DNA from: JBEKHI01 sp050012355
GTDB lineage: Bacteria; Actinomycetota; Actinomycetes; Streptosporangiales; Streptosporangiaceae
Assembly (NCBI GenBank): GCA_050012355.1
Contig: JBEKHI010000299.1
Span: 1 to 10,869, forward strand
Reading direction: 5' to 3'
Length of the DNA stretch: 10,869 bases
This document shows positions 1 to 5,981 of this stretch, one piece after another (positions within the stretch are counted from its first letter, which is position 1; each line of letters starts with the position of its first letter). The position numbers were made by a program, and so were the translations under genes. The notes under the pieces are model-generated. The model was not told where the DNA came from. It saw only the letters and a list, made by a program, of their open reading frames with translations, and did no database searches.

Positions 1-350
1 GTTCGCACGGCGTGCCGGACTTCCCTGATCCCGGCAGTAATGGCGGCTTCGTATTCAACGGCAGCGGAGTGAGCCAGACCGCGCTACAGGCAGCGCAGAA
101 GACCTGCCAGCGCCTGCTGCCGAACAATGGCCAGTCAACGCATTCTCAGTCGCAGCAGGATATCGCGCAGGGAGTGAAGTTCTCGCAGTGCATGCGTGCG
201 CACGGCGTGAGTAACTTCCCCGATCCCAGTAGCAACGGCGCCACCGTCGTTGGCCCGAGTACTGGTGTCAACCCTAAGTCGCAGCAGTTCCAGACGGCGC
301 AGGAGGCCTGTAAGTCGCTGATGCCGAAGCTAGCAGGAGGTAGCTCATGA
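1..350 (+). CDS. Repeat-containing, probably secreted actinobacterial protein, 3' end only
   Basis: The reading frame is open from the window edge (first full codon at 3) to the TGA at 348-350, so the start and any signal peptide lie outside. About 115 residues are visible. They hold two copies of one unit: an HGVPDFPDP-type motif followed by Asn-Gly, then a stretch ending in an AQxxCxxLMP-like helix (KTCQRLLP in copy 1, EACKSLMP in copy 2). Copy 2 begins with FSQCMRAHGVSNFPDP, so each complete unit would carry two conserved Cys, suggesting a disulfide and an extracytoplasmic location. I recall CMRxHGVPxFPDP proteins as uncharacterised actinobacterial proteins often found beside MacAB-like transporters; that is memory, not a search. 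The stop overlaps the adaptor start by ATGA, so the two are translationally coupled. A substrate-capture or envelope partner role is inference only. Confidence 0.75.
   Translation, partial: SHGVPDFPDPGSNGGFVFNGSGVSQTALQAAQKTCQRLLPNNGQSTHSQSQQDIAQGVKFSQCMRAHGVSNFPDPSSNGATVVGPSTGVNPKSQQFQTAQEACKSLMPKLAGGSS
335..340 (+). promoter_or_regulatory. Ribosome binding site of the adaptor gene
   Basis: AGGAGG lies six bases before the ATG at 347, inside the last codons of the preceding gene. It supports this start and the ATGA overlap. Confidence 0.8.
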
Positions 351-1540
351 GCGAGATGATTTCGCGGGGCCGAGGGGAGGCTGGCCGGCAGCCGGATGCT
401 CCCGCGGCCGGGGAGACCAGGGGGGACATCCCCGAAGACCTCGATATAACGGCGACGGTGCCGCGGCATGGCGGGGTTCGCTGGATTGCCGTGGGAACCG
501 TGGTCGTCCTGGTGGTCGGCGGGGTCGTGTCGGCGTGGTATGCCGGGGCATTTTCGTCGCCTTCCTCGTCCGGGAACGGGCAAGGAGCAGCCGCGCCGGC
601 GACCCAGCCGGTGACCCGGCAGAATCTGTTGTCGCAGACGTCGGTCGACGCGACATTGGGGTATTCGCAGGTCTACACGGTGCGGGGACAGGGTGCGGGG
701 ACGCTGACGTGGCTGCCGTCGGTGGGGCAAGTGATCAGACAGGGGCAGGCGTTGTACAAGACGGACAACGGTACCCCGATAACGCTCTTGTACGGGTCGG
801 TGCCGGCCTGGCGGACGCTGGATGAGGGAGTGACCGGGCAGGACGTGGACCAGCTGAACCATGACCTGGTCGAGCTCGGGGACGCCAGCAGCTCGGATAT
901 CAGCTCGCTGGGCTGGGACTACTACTCGTGGGAGACTAAGGCGGGGGTGGAGAGCCTGCAGTCGGCGCTGGGGATCTCCAGCCCGTCAGGATCGCTGTCG
1001 CTGGGATCGGTGGTGTTCGAGCCGACGTCTGTCCGGGTCAGTAACCTGCAGGGCAGCCTAGGCAGCCCGGCATCCGGGCCGGTGTTGGCGGGGACCTCGG
1101 ACCAGCACGTGGTGACGATTGCCCTGAGTGCTTCCGATGAGTCGGAGGTGGCGGTGGGGGACATGGTGACGGTCACGCTGCCGGACGGGTCCAGTACGCC
1201 GGGGACGATCTCCTCGGTGGGCACGGTGGCCTCCGGGTCGGGCAGTTCGGCGACAATCCCGGTGACGGTCACGCTGACGCACCCGTCGGCGGCGGGGACC
1301 CTGGATCAGGCACCGGTTACGGTGGACATCACCACCGGGAGCGTCAGCGATGCGCTGACGGTGCCGGTGAATGCGCTGCTAGCCCAGTCGTCGGGCGGGT
1401 ACGCGGTCGAGGTGGTCGGCGCGGGCAATAACCGGCGGCTGGTGCCGGTGACGGTCGGGATGTTCGACGACAACTCCGGCTGGGTGCAGGTGACCGGGGA
1501 CCTGACCCCCCGCGAACAAGTGGTGGTGCCGGCGACATGA
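347..1540 (+). CDS. MacA/HlyD-type membrane-fusion adaptor with peptidoglycan-binding-like segment
   Basis: This 397-residue protein has a charged cytoplasmic N-terminus of about 45 residues. One membrane segment follows at about 46-66 (WIAVGTVVVLVVGGVVSAWY), then a Ser/Gly/Ala-rich linker, so it is an N-anchored extracellular protein. Residues of about 85-150 resemble the adaptor hairpin/lipoyl region (VGQVIRQGQALYKTDNGTPI). Residues of about 158-215 (VTGQDVDQLNHDLVELG and onward) resemble the peptidoglycan-binding-1 fold. The C-terminal part has adaptor beta-barrel and membrane-proximal features, including LTVPVNALLAQSSGGYAVEV and a final LTPREQVVVP. Such proteins bridge a MacB-type transporter to substrate or cell wall; in a Gram-positive there is no TolC-type channel to contact. 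The ATPase and permease genes follow with 4-bp overlaps. The substrate is unknown. Confidence 0.85.
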   Translation: MSEMISRGRGEAGRQPDAPAAGETRGDIPEDLDITATVPRHGGVRWIAVGTVVVLVVGGVVSAWYAGAFSSPSSSGNGQGAAAPATQPVTRQNLLSQTSVDATLGYSQVYTVRGQGAGTLTWLPSVGQVIRQGQALYKTDNGTPITLLYGSVPAWRTLDEGVTGQDVDQLNHDLVELGDASSSDISSLGWDYYSWETKAGVESLQSALGISSPSGSLSLGSVVFEPTSVRVSNLQGSLGSPASGPVLAGTSDQHVVTIALSASDESEVAVGDMVTVTLPDGSSTPGTISSVGTVASGSGSSATIPVTVTLTHPSAAGTLDQAPVTVDITTGSVSDALTVPVNALLAQSSGGYAVEVVGAGNNRRLVPVTVGMFDDNSGWVQVTGDLTPREQVVVPAT

Positions 1541-2271
1541 GCGCCGTACTAGAGCTGGACCGGGTGACGAAGGAGTATCCGGGGTCCCCGCCGGTGCTCG
1601 CGCTGGACGGGGTGAGCCTGGCGGTGACCGCGGGCGAGCTGACCGGCATCGTGGGTCCGTCAGGATCGGGTAAGAGCACCCTGTTGCACCTGATGGGCAC
1701 CCTGGACAAGCCGACCACCGGCACGGTGCGGGTCACCGGCCAGGACATCGCGCGGATGCGGGACCGGGAGCTGTCGGCGCTGCGGGCGTCGAGGATCGGG
1801 TTCGTGTTCCAGCAGTTCTTCCTGGCCGAGCACCAGAAGGTGCTGGACAACGTCGCCGACGGGCTGCTGTACGCCGGCGTCCGCCGCGCCGATCGCCGCC
1901 GGCTCGCGATGACCGCGCTGACCCGGGTGGGGCTTGGGCACCGGGCGGGTGCCCGGCCGACTCAGCTTTCTGGCGGTGAGCGCCAGCGGGTGGCCATCGC
2001 CCGGGCGATCGTGGGTTATCCGCCGGTGGTGCTGGCCGATGAGCCGACCGGGAACCTGGACTCGGCCACTGGCGCCTCGCTGCTGGCGCTGCTGGAGGAG
2101 CTCAACGTCCAGGGCACCACGATCATCGTGATCACACACGACCACGCGATCGCCGGCCGGATGCGGCGCCGCATCGAGATGCTCGACGGGCACATCGTCA
2201 ACGACACCAGTGGTAATGGTCCCGGCGCGGTGCTCGCGCATCCACAGCCCGCGCAGGAAGGAACCTCATGA
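1537..2271 (+). CDS. MacB/LolD-type ABC transporter ATP-binding protein
   Basis: This 244-residue stand-alone nucleotide-binding subunit has every ABC motif intact: Walker A GPSGSGKST at 40-48, Q-loop in FVFQQF near 92, signature LSGGERQR at 144-151, Walker B VVLADEPT at 164-171, D-loop NLDS, and H-loop His201. The ADEPTGNLDS wording and the FQQF segment followed by an LLYAGV helix are typical of the MacB/LolD/FtsE branch, which powers conformational coupling across the envelope rather than simple import. Its ATG overlaps the adaptor stop (ATGA), and its own stop overlaps the permease start the same way, so adaptor, ATPase and permease should be made together. Length is normal for the family, with a short non-conserved C-terminal tail. 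Confidence 0.93.
   Translation: MSAVLELDRVTKEYPGSPPVLALDGVSLAVTAGELTGIVGPSGSGKSTLLHLMGTLDKPTTGTVRVTGQDIARMRDRELSALRASRIGFVFQQFFLAEHQKVLDNVADGLLYAGVRRADRRRLAMTALTRVGLGHRAGARPTQLSGGERQRVAIARAIVGYPPVVLADEPTGNLDSATGASLLALLEELNVQGTTIIVITHDHAIAGRMRRRIEMLDGHIVNDTSGNGPGAVLAHPQPAQEGTS
2255..2262 (+). promoter_or_regulatory. Ribosome binding site of the permease gene
   Basis: AGGAAGGA ends five bases before the ATG at 2268 and supports the overlapping start within the last codons of the ATPase gene. Confidence 0.7.
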
Positions 2272-3506
2272 CCACCACACCGGAACGGGCCGCCTGGTCG
2301 GCGGCCGCCCCGTCCTGGGTCCGGTTGCGGCCGCCGGACCTCGCCGGGCGGGCCAGCGTGGGGCTGCGAACCCGGAAGCTGCGGGCCTCGCTGTCGGCGC
2401 TGGGCATCGCGATCGGGGTGGCCGCGATCGTGGCCGTGCTGGGTCTGGCCCGGTCGTCGCAGGCCGGGTTGCTGGCCGAGATCGGCAAGCTAGGCACCAA
2501 CCTGCTGACCGTCACCAACGGGCAGAGTTTCACCGGCCAGACCGCCGAACTGCCCACCGCCGCACCCGGCATGGTCGGTGAGCTGCCCGGTGTCACTGCC
2601 GTACAGTACACCGGGGCGGTCAAAAACGTCGATGCCTACCGCAGCCCGATGATCCCGTCGATCGACACCAACGGGCTCAGCGTGGATGCCTCCAGCCTGG
2701 ATCTGCCTGGCGTGGTCGGCACCTCGGTGGCCCAGGGCAGCTATCTGAACGCCGCCACCGCCAGAGAGCCGGTCGCGGTGCTGGGGTACGAGGCCGCGCA
2801 GTTCCTGGGCATCGACCGGATCTGGCCGGGGATGCGGATCTATGTCGGCGGCCAGTGGTTCTACGTCGCAGGCATCCTCAACTCCGCCACCTTGGCACCG
2901 GAGATCGATACCTCGATCCTGGTCGGCTTCCCGGCCGCTGAGAAGTACCTCGGCTTCGACGGGCACCCTTCGGAGCTGTACGTGCGGACGCAGAACAGCC
3001 AGGCCGTGACGACTGCTGTCGACAACCTGCTCGGCGCGCAGGCCAACCCGCAGAACCCCAACGAGGTCAACGTGTCACAGCCGTCGCAGGCGCTGACCGC
3101 GCAGGCCGACGCGGCCGGTGCGTTCGACACGCTGTTCCTCGGCCTGGGCGCCGTTGCGCTGCTGGTCGGCGCGGTCGGGGTGGCGAACATCATGGTGATC
3201 TCGGTGCTGGAACGCCGTCAGGAAATCGGGCTGCGCCGGGCACTGGGCGCGACCAGGGGCCAGATCCGCATCCAGTTCCTATCCGAGGCCATCTTGCTCG
3301 CGCTGATGGGCGGCGTCGCTGGGGTCATCCTCGGTGCCGCCTCCACCGCCATCTACGCGCACACCAAGGGCTGGGCCATTGTCATCCCGCCCGAGGCCTG
3401 GGCCGGAGGACTCGGCGCCGCCCTCCTGATCGGTGCGCTTGCCGGGCTGCTGCCCGCCATCCGTGCCTCCCGTCTGTCGCCCACGGAAGCACTCTGGTCC
3501 CTGTGA
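2268..3506 (+). CDS. MacB/FtsX-type ABC transporter permease
   Basis: This 412-residue protein has the classic four-helix MacB layout. The first transmembrane helix (LSALGIAIGVAAIVAVLGLA, about residues 43-62) is preceded by the usual GLRTRKLRASLSALGI entry. A large extracellular periplasmic-core-like domain spans about 70-280. Three C-terminal helices follow at about 290-315 (GLGAVALLVGAVGVANIMVI), 345-368 and 380-400, ending with the FtsX hallmark LPAIRASRLSPTEAL. The cytoplasmic loop ERRQEIGLRRALGATRGQIR is the ATPase-coupling element. It is the last gene of the operon: the TGA at 3504-3506 is followed within ten bases by a strong hairpin. It would couple ATP hydrolysis by its neighbour to movement of the adaptor. 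Substrate could be a drug, peptide or envelope component, and nothing ties it firmly to the NRPS genes downstream. Confidence 0.92.
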   Translation: MTTTPERAAWSAAAPSWVRLRPPDLAGRASVGLRTRKLRASLSALGIAIGVAAIVAVLGLARSSQAGLLAEIGKLGTNLLTVTNGQSFTGQTAELPTAAPGMVGELPGVTAVQYTGAVKNVDAYRSPMIPSIDTNGLSVDASSLDLPGVVGTSVAQGSYLNAATAREPVAVLGYEAAQFLGIDRIWPGMRIYVGGQWFYVAGILNSATLAPEIDTSILVGFPAAEKYLGFDGHPSELYVRTQNSQAVTTAVDNLLGAQANPQNPNEVNVSQPSQALTAQADAAGAFDTLFLGLGAVALLVGAVGVANIMVISVLERRQEIGLRRALGATRGQIRIQFLSEAILLALMGGVAGVILGAASTAIYAHTKGWAIVIPPEAWAGGLGAALLIGALAGLLPAIRASRLSPTEALWSL

Positions 3507-3515
3507 GCGATCGAG

Positions 3516-3555
3516 GGCGTGCCCCGCGGCAGGGATTCCTGCCGCGGGGCACGCC
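3516..3555 (+). terminator. Strong GC-rich hairpin terminating the MacAB-like operon
   Basis: Perfect inverted repeat: left arm GGCGTGCCCCGCGGCAGG (3516-3533), loop GATT (3534-3537), right arm CCTGCCGCGGGGCACGCC (3538-3555). It extends by CGAG/CTCG across one bulged A at 3556, giving 22 pairs. It starts ten bases after the permease stop. No T-run follows, as is common for actinobacterial terminators, so a role in 3' mRNA stabilisation is an alternative. It would insulate the downstream cluster from read-through. Confidence 0.8.
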
Positions 3556-3579
3556 ACTCGAAGTGATACTTGCATCAGA

Positions 3580-3656
3580 TGGCGAATTAGGTGCGAGACT
3601 TGTGTGAACTGGGTGCGAGATTTATGCGAATTGGACGCGAGATTTATACGTTCGAC
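3580..3656 (+). repeat. Seven-unit degenerate direct-repeat array with exact 11-bp period
   Basis: Cut every 11 bases from 3580, the sequence reads tggcgaattag, gtgcgagactt, gtgtgaactgg, gtgcgagattt, atgcgaattgg, acgcgagattt, atacgttcgac. Six of the seven share a core close to TGCGA, and the last is weak. Alternate units resemble each other more (GCGAGAyTT in units 2, 4, 6; yGAAyTRG in units 1, 3, 5), so there is also a 22-bp superperiod. Eleven and 22 bases are one and two helical turns, placing every core on the same face of DNA. This fits a cooperative operator of the SARP or OmpR/PhoB type; binding is inference. Confidence 0.7.
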
Positions 3657-3764
3657 TGTTCTCAATCTCCGGTTGAACGATCCGGAAATCCCGCATTCAT
3701 CAAATTGATCATCTGACCCGCGCAGCCACTGCTGCCTTCCGATGCCAACGAACAAGGCGTATTT

Positions 3765-3818
3765 CTTGACGTTTCCTTGACGTTCGGTCAGCCTCTGGTC
3801 AAACTTTCCTGTTACTAG
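3765..3818 (+). promoter_or_regulatory. Candidate promoter/operator of the exporter-NRPS operon
   Basis: Four consecutive 11-base units, cttgacgtttc, cttgacgttcg, gtcagcctctg and gtcaaactttc (3765-3808), form two pairs. TTGACGTT repeats at 3766 and 3777, and GGTCA repeats at 3786 and 3797, all at 11-bp spacing. A weak -10-like TTACTA or TACTAG follows at 3812-3818, 30-36 bases before the exporter ATG. TTGACG could serve as a -35, but no good -10 sits 17 bases after it, so an activator-dependent promoter with the repeats in place of a -35 is the better reading. The GGTCA cores resemble G(G/T)TCA units of PHO/AfsR boxes, although flanking positions fit poorly. Confidence 0.35.
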
Positions 3819-3847
3819 GCGGGATAGGGCGGAAGGATGGCGGGGCC

Positions 3848-5887
3848 ATGATTGGGAGCGGGCCGGGAATGATGATGCGTCTTTCCCGAGATTCAGTTGA
3901 TTCAACGGTTACTCGTCAGCGAATTAGGAAGGGCATCGTCCGCAGGATCATCCCGTACACCAGGCCTTACCGGGGCCGATTGATCATCTTGCTGATCTTC
4001 ACGTCAATTGATGCGGCCGTCGTAGCGGCGAATCCGTTGATTTTGCGGGCGATAATTGACGACGGCATTCTCCCGCGACGCGTGGGAGTTGTGGTGTCTC
4101 TGTCGCTGGCCGTCGGCGGGCTGGCGGTAGCCGATGCCCTGGCGCAGTGGGCGCAGAGCTGGATGTCCGGCCGAGTCGGACAGGGCCTGGTGTTCGACCT
4201 CAGAACTGAGGTATTCAAGCAGGTCCAGCGCCAGCCGCTGGCATTCTTTACCAGAGCCCAGACAGGCTCGCTGGTCAGCAGGCTGAACACCGACGTAATC
4301 GGGGCTCAGCAAGCGATCACGATGCTGCTCACGCAGCTGGTATCGGCCGTGCTGACACTGGCCCTGGTGCTCGCGGCGATGTTCTACCTGTCATGGCAGG
4401 TCGGAGTCGCGTCTGTGGTCGTGCTTCCGCTCTTCGTCCTCCCTGGCCGGGTGATCGGCCGCAGGTTGCAACGCTACACGCGGGAGTCGATGCAGCTCGA
4501 CGCGGAGCTCGGCTCGCTGATGAACGAGCGGTTCAACGTCGCGGGTGCCATACTCACCAAGCTGTACGGGCGGCCGGACCGTGAATCCCGGCTCTTCACC
4601 GACCGCGCGGGCCGAGTACGTGACATCGGGGTGATAACGGGCGTATACGCCAGGATGATGTTCGTCATTCTCGGTCTGGTGGCTTCGCTGGCCACCGCTC
4701 TGGTATACGGCCTTGGTGGCGACCTGGTGATCAGGAACCTTCTCCAGATCGGCTCTCTGGTGGCGCTGGCCGCCTTGCTGACGCGGTTGTACGGCCCGAT
4801 CAACCAGATTTCCAGCATGCAGGCCAACGTCCTGACCGCGCTGGTTAGCTTCGACCGGGTGTTCGAGGTTCTGGACCTGAAGCCGCTCGTCGCGGAACGA
4901 CCCGGGGCCCTCGCGTTGCCGCCTCCGGCTTCCATCGGCGAACGGACACCGGAGATCGAGTTCGACAACGTCTCATTCCGGTATCCGGCGGCCAAGGACG
5001 TCTCGCTCGCGTCGCTGGAGTCGGTCTCGCTGCCCATGCCCGAGCGCACCGAAGACGCTGCCGTGCTGCGGGAGGTCAGTTTCGCTGTTCCCGCGGGTAC
5101 GCTCACCGCGCTCGTCGGGCCCTCAGGGGCCGGGAAGACAACCATCACTCACCTAGTGCCGCGGCTGTACGATCCCACTTCAGGCACGGTGCGGATCCGC
5201 GGCTGTGATCTCCGTGACCTGACGCTGCAGTCGGTGCAGGATGCGATCGGTGTGGTCACCCAAGACGCACATCTCTTCCACGACACGATCCGCGGCAACC
5301 TGTCCTATGCCCGGGTCGAGGCTACCGAGAAGGATCTGATCCAGGCGTGCAAGGGAGCTCAGATCTGGGATCTCATCTCCAGGCTGCCCAACGGCCTGGA
5401 CACCGTGGTCGGCGATCGTGGCTATCGGCTCTCCGGGGGCGAAAAGCAGCGCATCGCGCTGGCCCGGCTGCTGTTGAAGGCGCCATCCATCGTGGTCCTC
5501 GACGAGGCAACCGCCCACCTGGACTCCGAATCGGAGGCGGCGGTACAACGTGCCCTCAAGACCGCGCTCGCCGGCCGTACCTCATTGGTGATCGCTCACC
5601 GGCTGTCGACCATCCGAGAGGCTGACCAGATCCTGGTCCTCGACGAAGGGCAGATCCGGGAACGCGGCACCCACGCCGAACTGCTGGAAGCTGGCGGCCT
5701 CTACGCCGAGCTGTATCTTACCCAGTTCGCTGGTCAGGCGACAGCGGACGATCACGAACCGCAGCCTGCCAGTCTGCCTTGGCATCCCGCACCAGCCGGT
5801 AGCCCCGTGCCAAGCGGGTACCCGGATCCGCCAGTCGGCGGACCCGTTTTCAAGACCCTCAAGCGCAAAATGGGGCCGGGCTTCTGA
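3848..5887 (+). CDS. ABC exporter, membrane and ATPase domains fused (peptide/multidrug type)
   Basis: This 679-residue half-transporter would work as a dimer. The type-I exporter membrane domain covers about 40-340, with helices at about 44-66 and 80-102, a pair in about 160-205, and a pair in about 270-320. The coupling region includes FFTRAQTGSLVSRLNTDV. The ATPase domain has A-loop Tyr379 (SFRYP), Walker A GPSGAGKT at 424-431, signature LSGGEKQR at 528-535, Walker B IVVLDE at 548-553 and H-loop His584, all intact. About 20 extra residues lie between the A-loop and VLREVSF, and a Pro-rich basic tail follows residue 640. The ATG at 3848 has GGAAGG at 3831-3836, a long spacer; ATG 3869 with GGGAG at 3854-3858 is a real alternative, shortening the protein by seven residues. 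Position upstream of FkbH, ACP and NRPS genes suggests export of the peptide. Confidence 0.9.
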   Translation: MIGSGPGMMMRLSRDSVDSTVTRQRIRKGIVRRIIPYTRPYRGRLIILLIFTSIDAAVVAANPLILRAIIDDGILPRRVGVVVSLSLAVGGLAVADALAQWAQSWMSGRVGQGLVFDLRTEVFKQVQRQPLAFFTRAQTGSLVSRLNTDVIGAQQAITMLLTQLVSAVLTLALVLAAMFYLSWQVGVASVVVLPLFVLPGRVIGRRLQRYTRESMQLDAELGSLMNERFNVAGAILTKLYGRPDRESRLFTDRAGRVRDIGVITGVYARMMFVILGLVASLATALVYGLGGDLVIRNLLQIGSLVALAALLTRLYGPINQISSMQANVLTALVSFDRVFEVLDLKPLVAERPGALALPPPASIGERTPEIEFDNVSFRYPAAKDVSLASLESVSLPMPERTEDAAVLREVSFAVPAGTLTALVGPSGAGKTTITHLVPRLYDPTSGTVRIRGCDLRDLTLQSVQDAIGVVTQDAHLFHDTIRGNLSYARVEATEKDLIQACKGAQIWDLISRLPNGLDTVVGDRGYRLSGGEKQRIALARLLLKAPSIVVLDEATAHLDSESEAAVQRALKTALAGRTSLVIAHRLSTIREADQILVLDEGQIRERGTHAELLEAGGLYAELYLTQFAGQATADDHEPQPASLPWHPAPAGSPVPSGYPDPPVGGPVFKTLKRKMGPGF

Positions 5888-5981
5888 ATCCGGTTTACCG
5901 CTTTCCTATCAACTCTTGCCGAGGCATCACGGTGAAGACGAAGCGTAAGCATGTACTACGACAGCAGCAAGGTAGCGCAAG

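Larger units (their letters stand above)
3507..3847. other. 341-bp intergenic region between the two operons
   Basis: No credible gene was found here. Short open frames are either readings of the hairpin or lack codon bias. From left to right it holds the terminator hairpin, a seven-unit 11-bp-periodic repeat array (3580-3656), about 108 bp of plain lower-GC sequence with only a small ATCAA-A-TTGAT palindrome at 3699-3709, a second 11-bp-periodic array (3765-3808), and the leader of the ABC exporter gene. It is clearly AT-richer than the coding blocks, as expected for a control region. Confidence 0.75.

Noticed and set aside
146..862. Long minus-strand open frame of 238 codons opposite the adaptor gene
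   Set aside because: It is the shadow of a GC-rich + strand gene: low-complexity Arg/Pro/His-rich protein, no family resemblance, and it spans the junction of two well-supported genes.
3433..3708. Possible 91-residue + strand gene after the permease
   Set aside because: It starts inside the permease gene, runs through both hairpin arms (giving the duplicated CPAAGIPAAGHA) and the repeat array, and has no ribosome site; the repeats explain its sequence.
3699..3709. Small ATCAA-A-TTGAT palindrome as an operator
   Set aside because: It is short and AT-rich with no second copy nearby; chance is a sufficient explanation.
3279..3905. Minus-strand open frame covering the intergenic region
   Set aside because: Its translation reads through the terminator, both repeat arrays and the ends of two + strand genes, and shows no domain or codon bias.
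4983..5075. Extra segment of about 20 residues between the A-loop and Walker A of the exporter
   Set aside because: I considered it as a novel insertion, but inserts of this type (VSLASLE-like) are, as I recall, common in actinobacterial exporters of this class.
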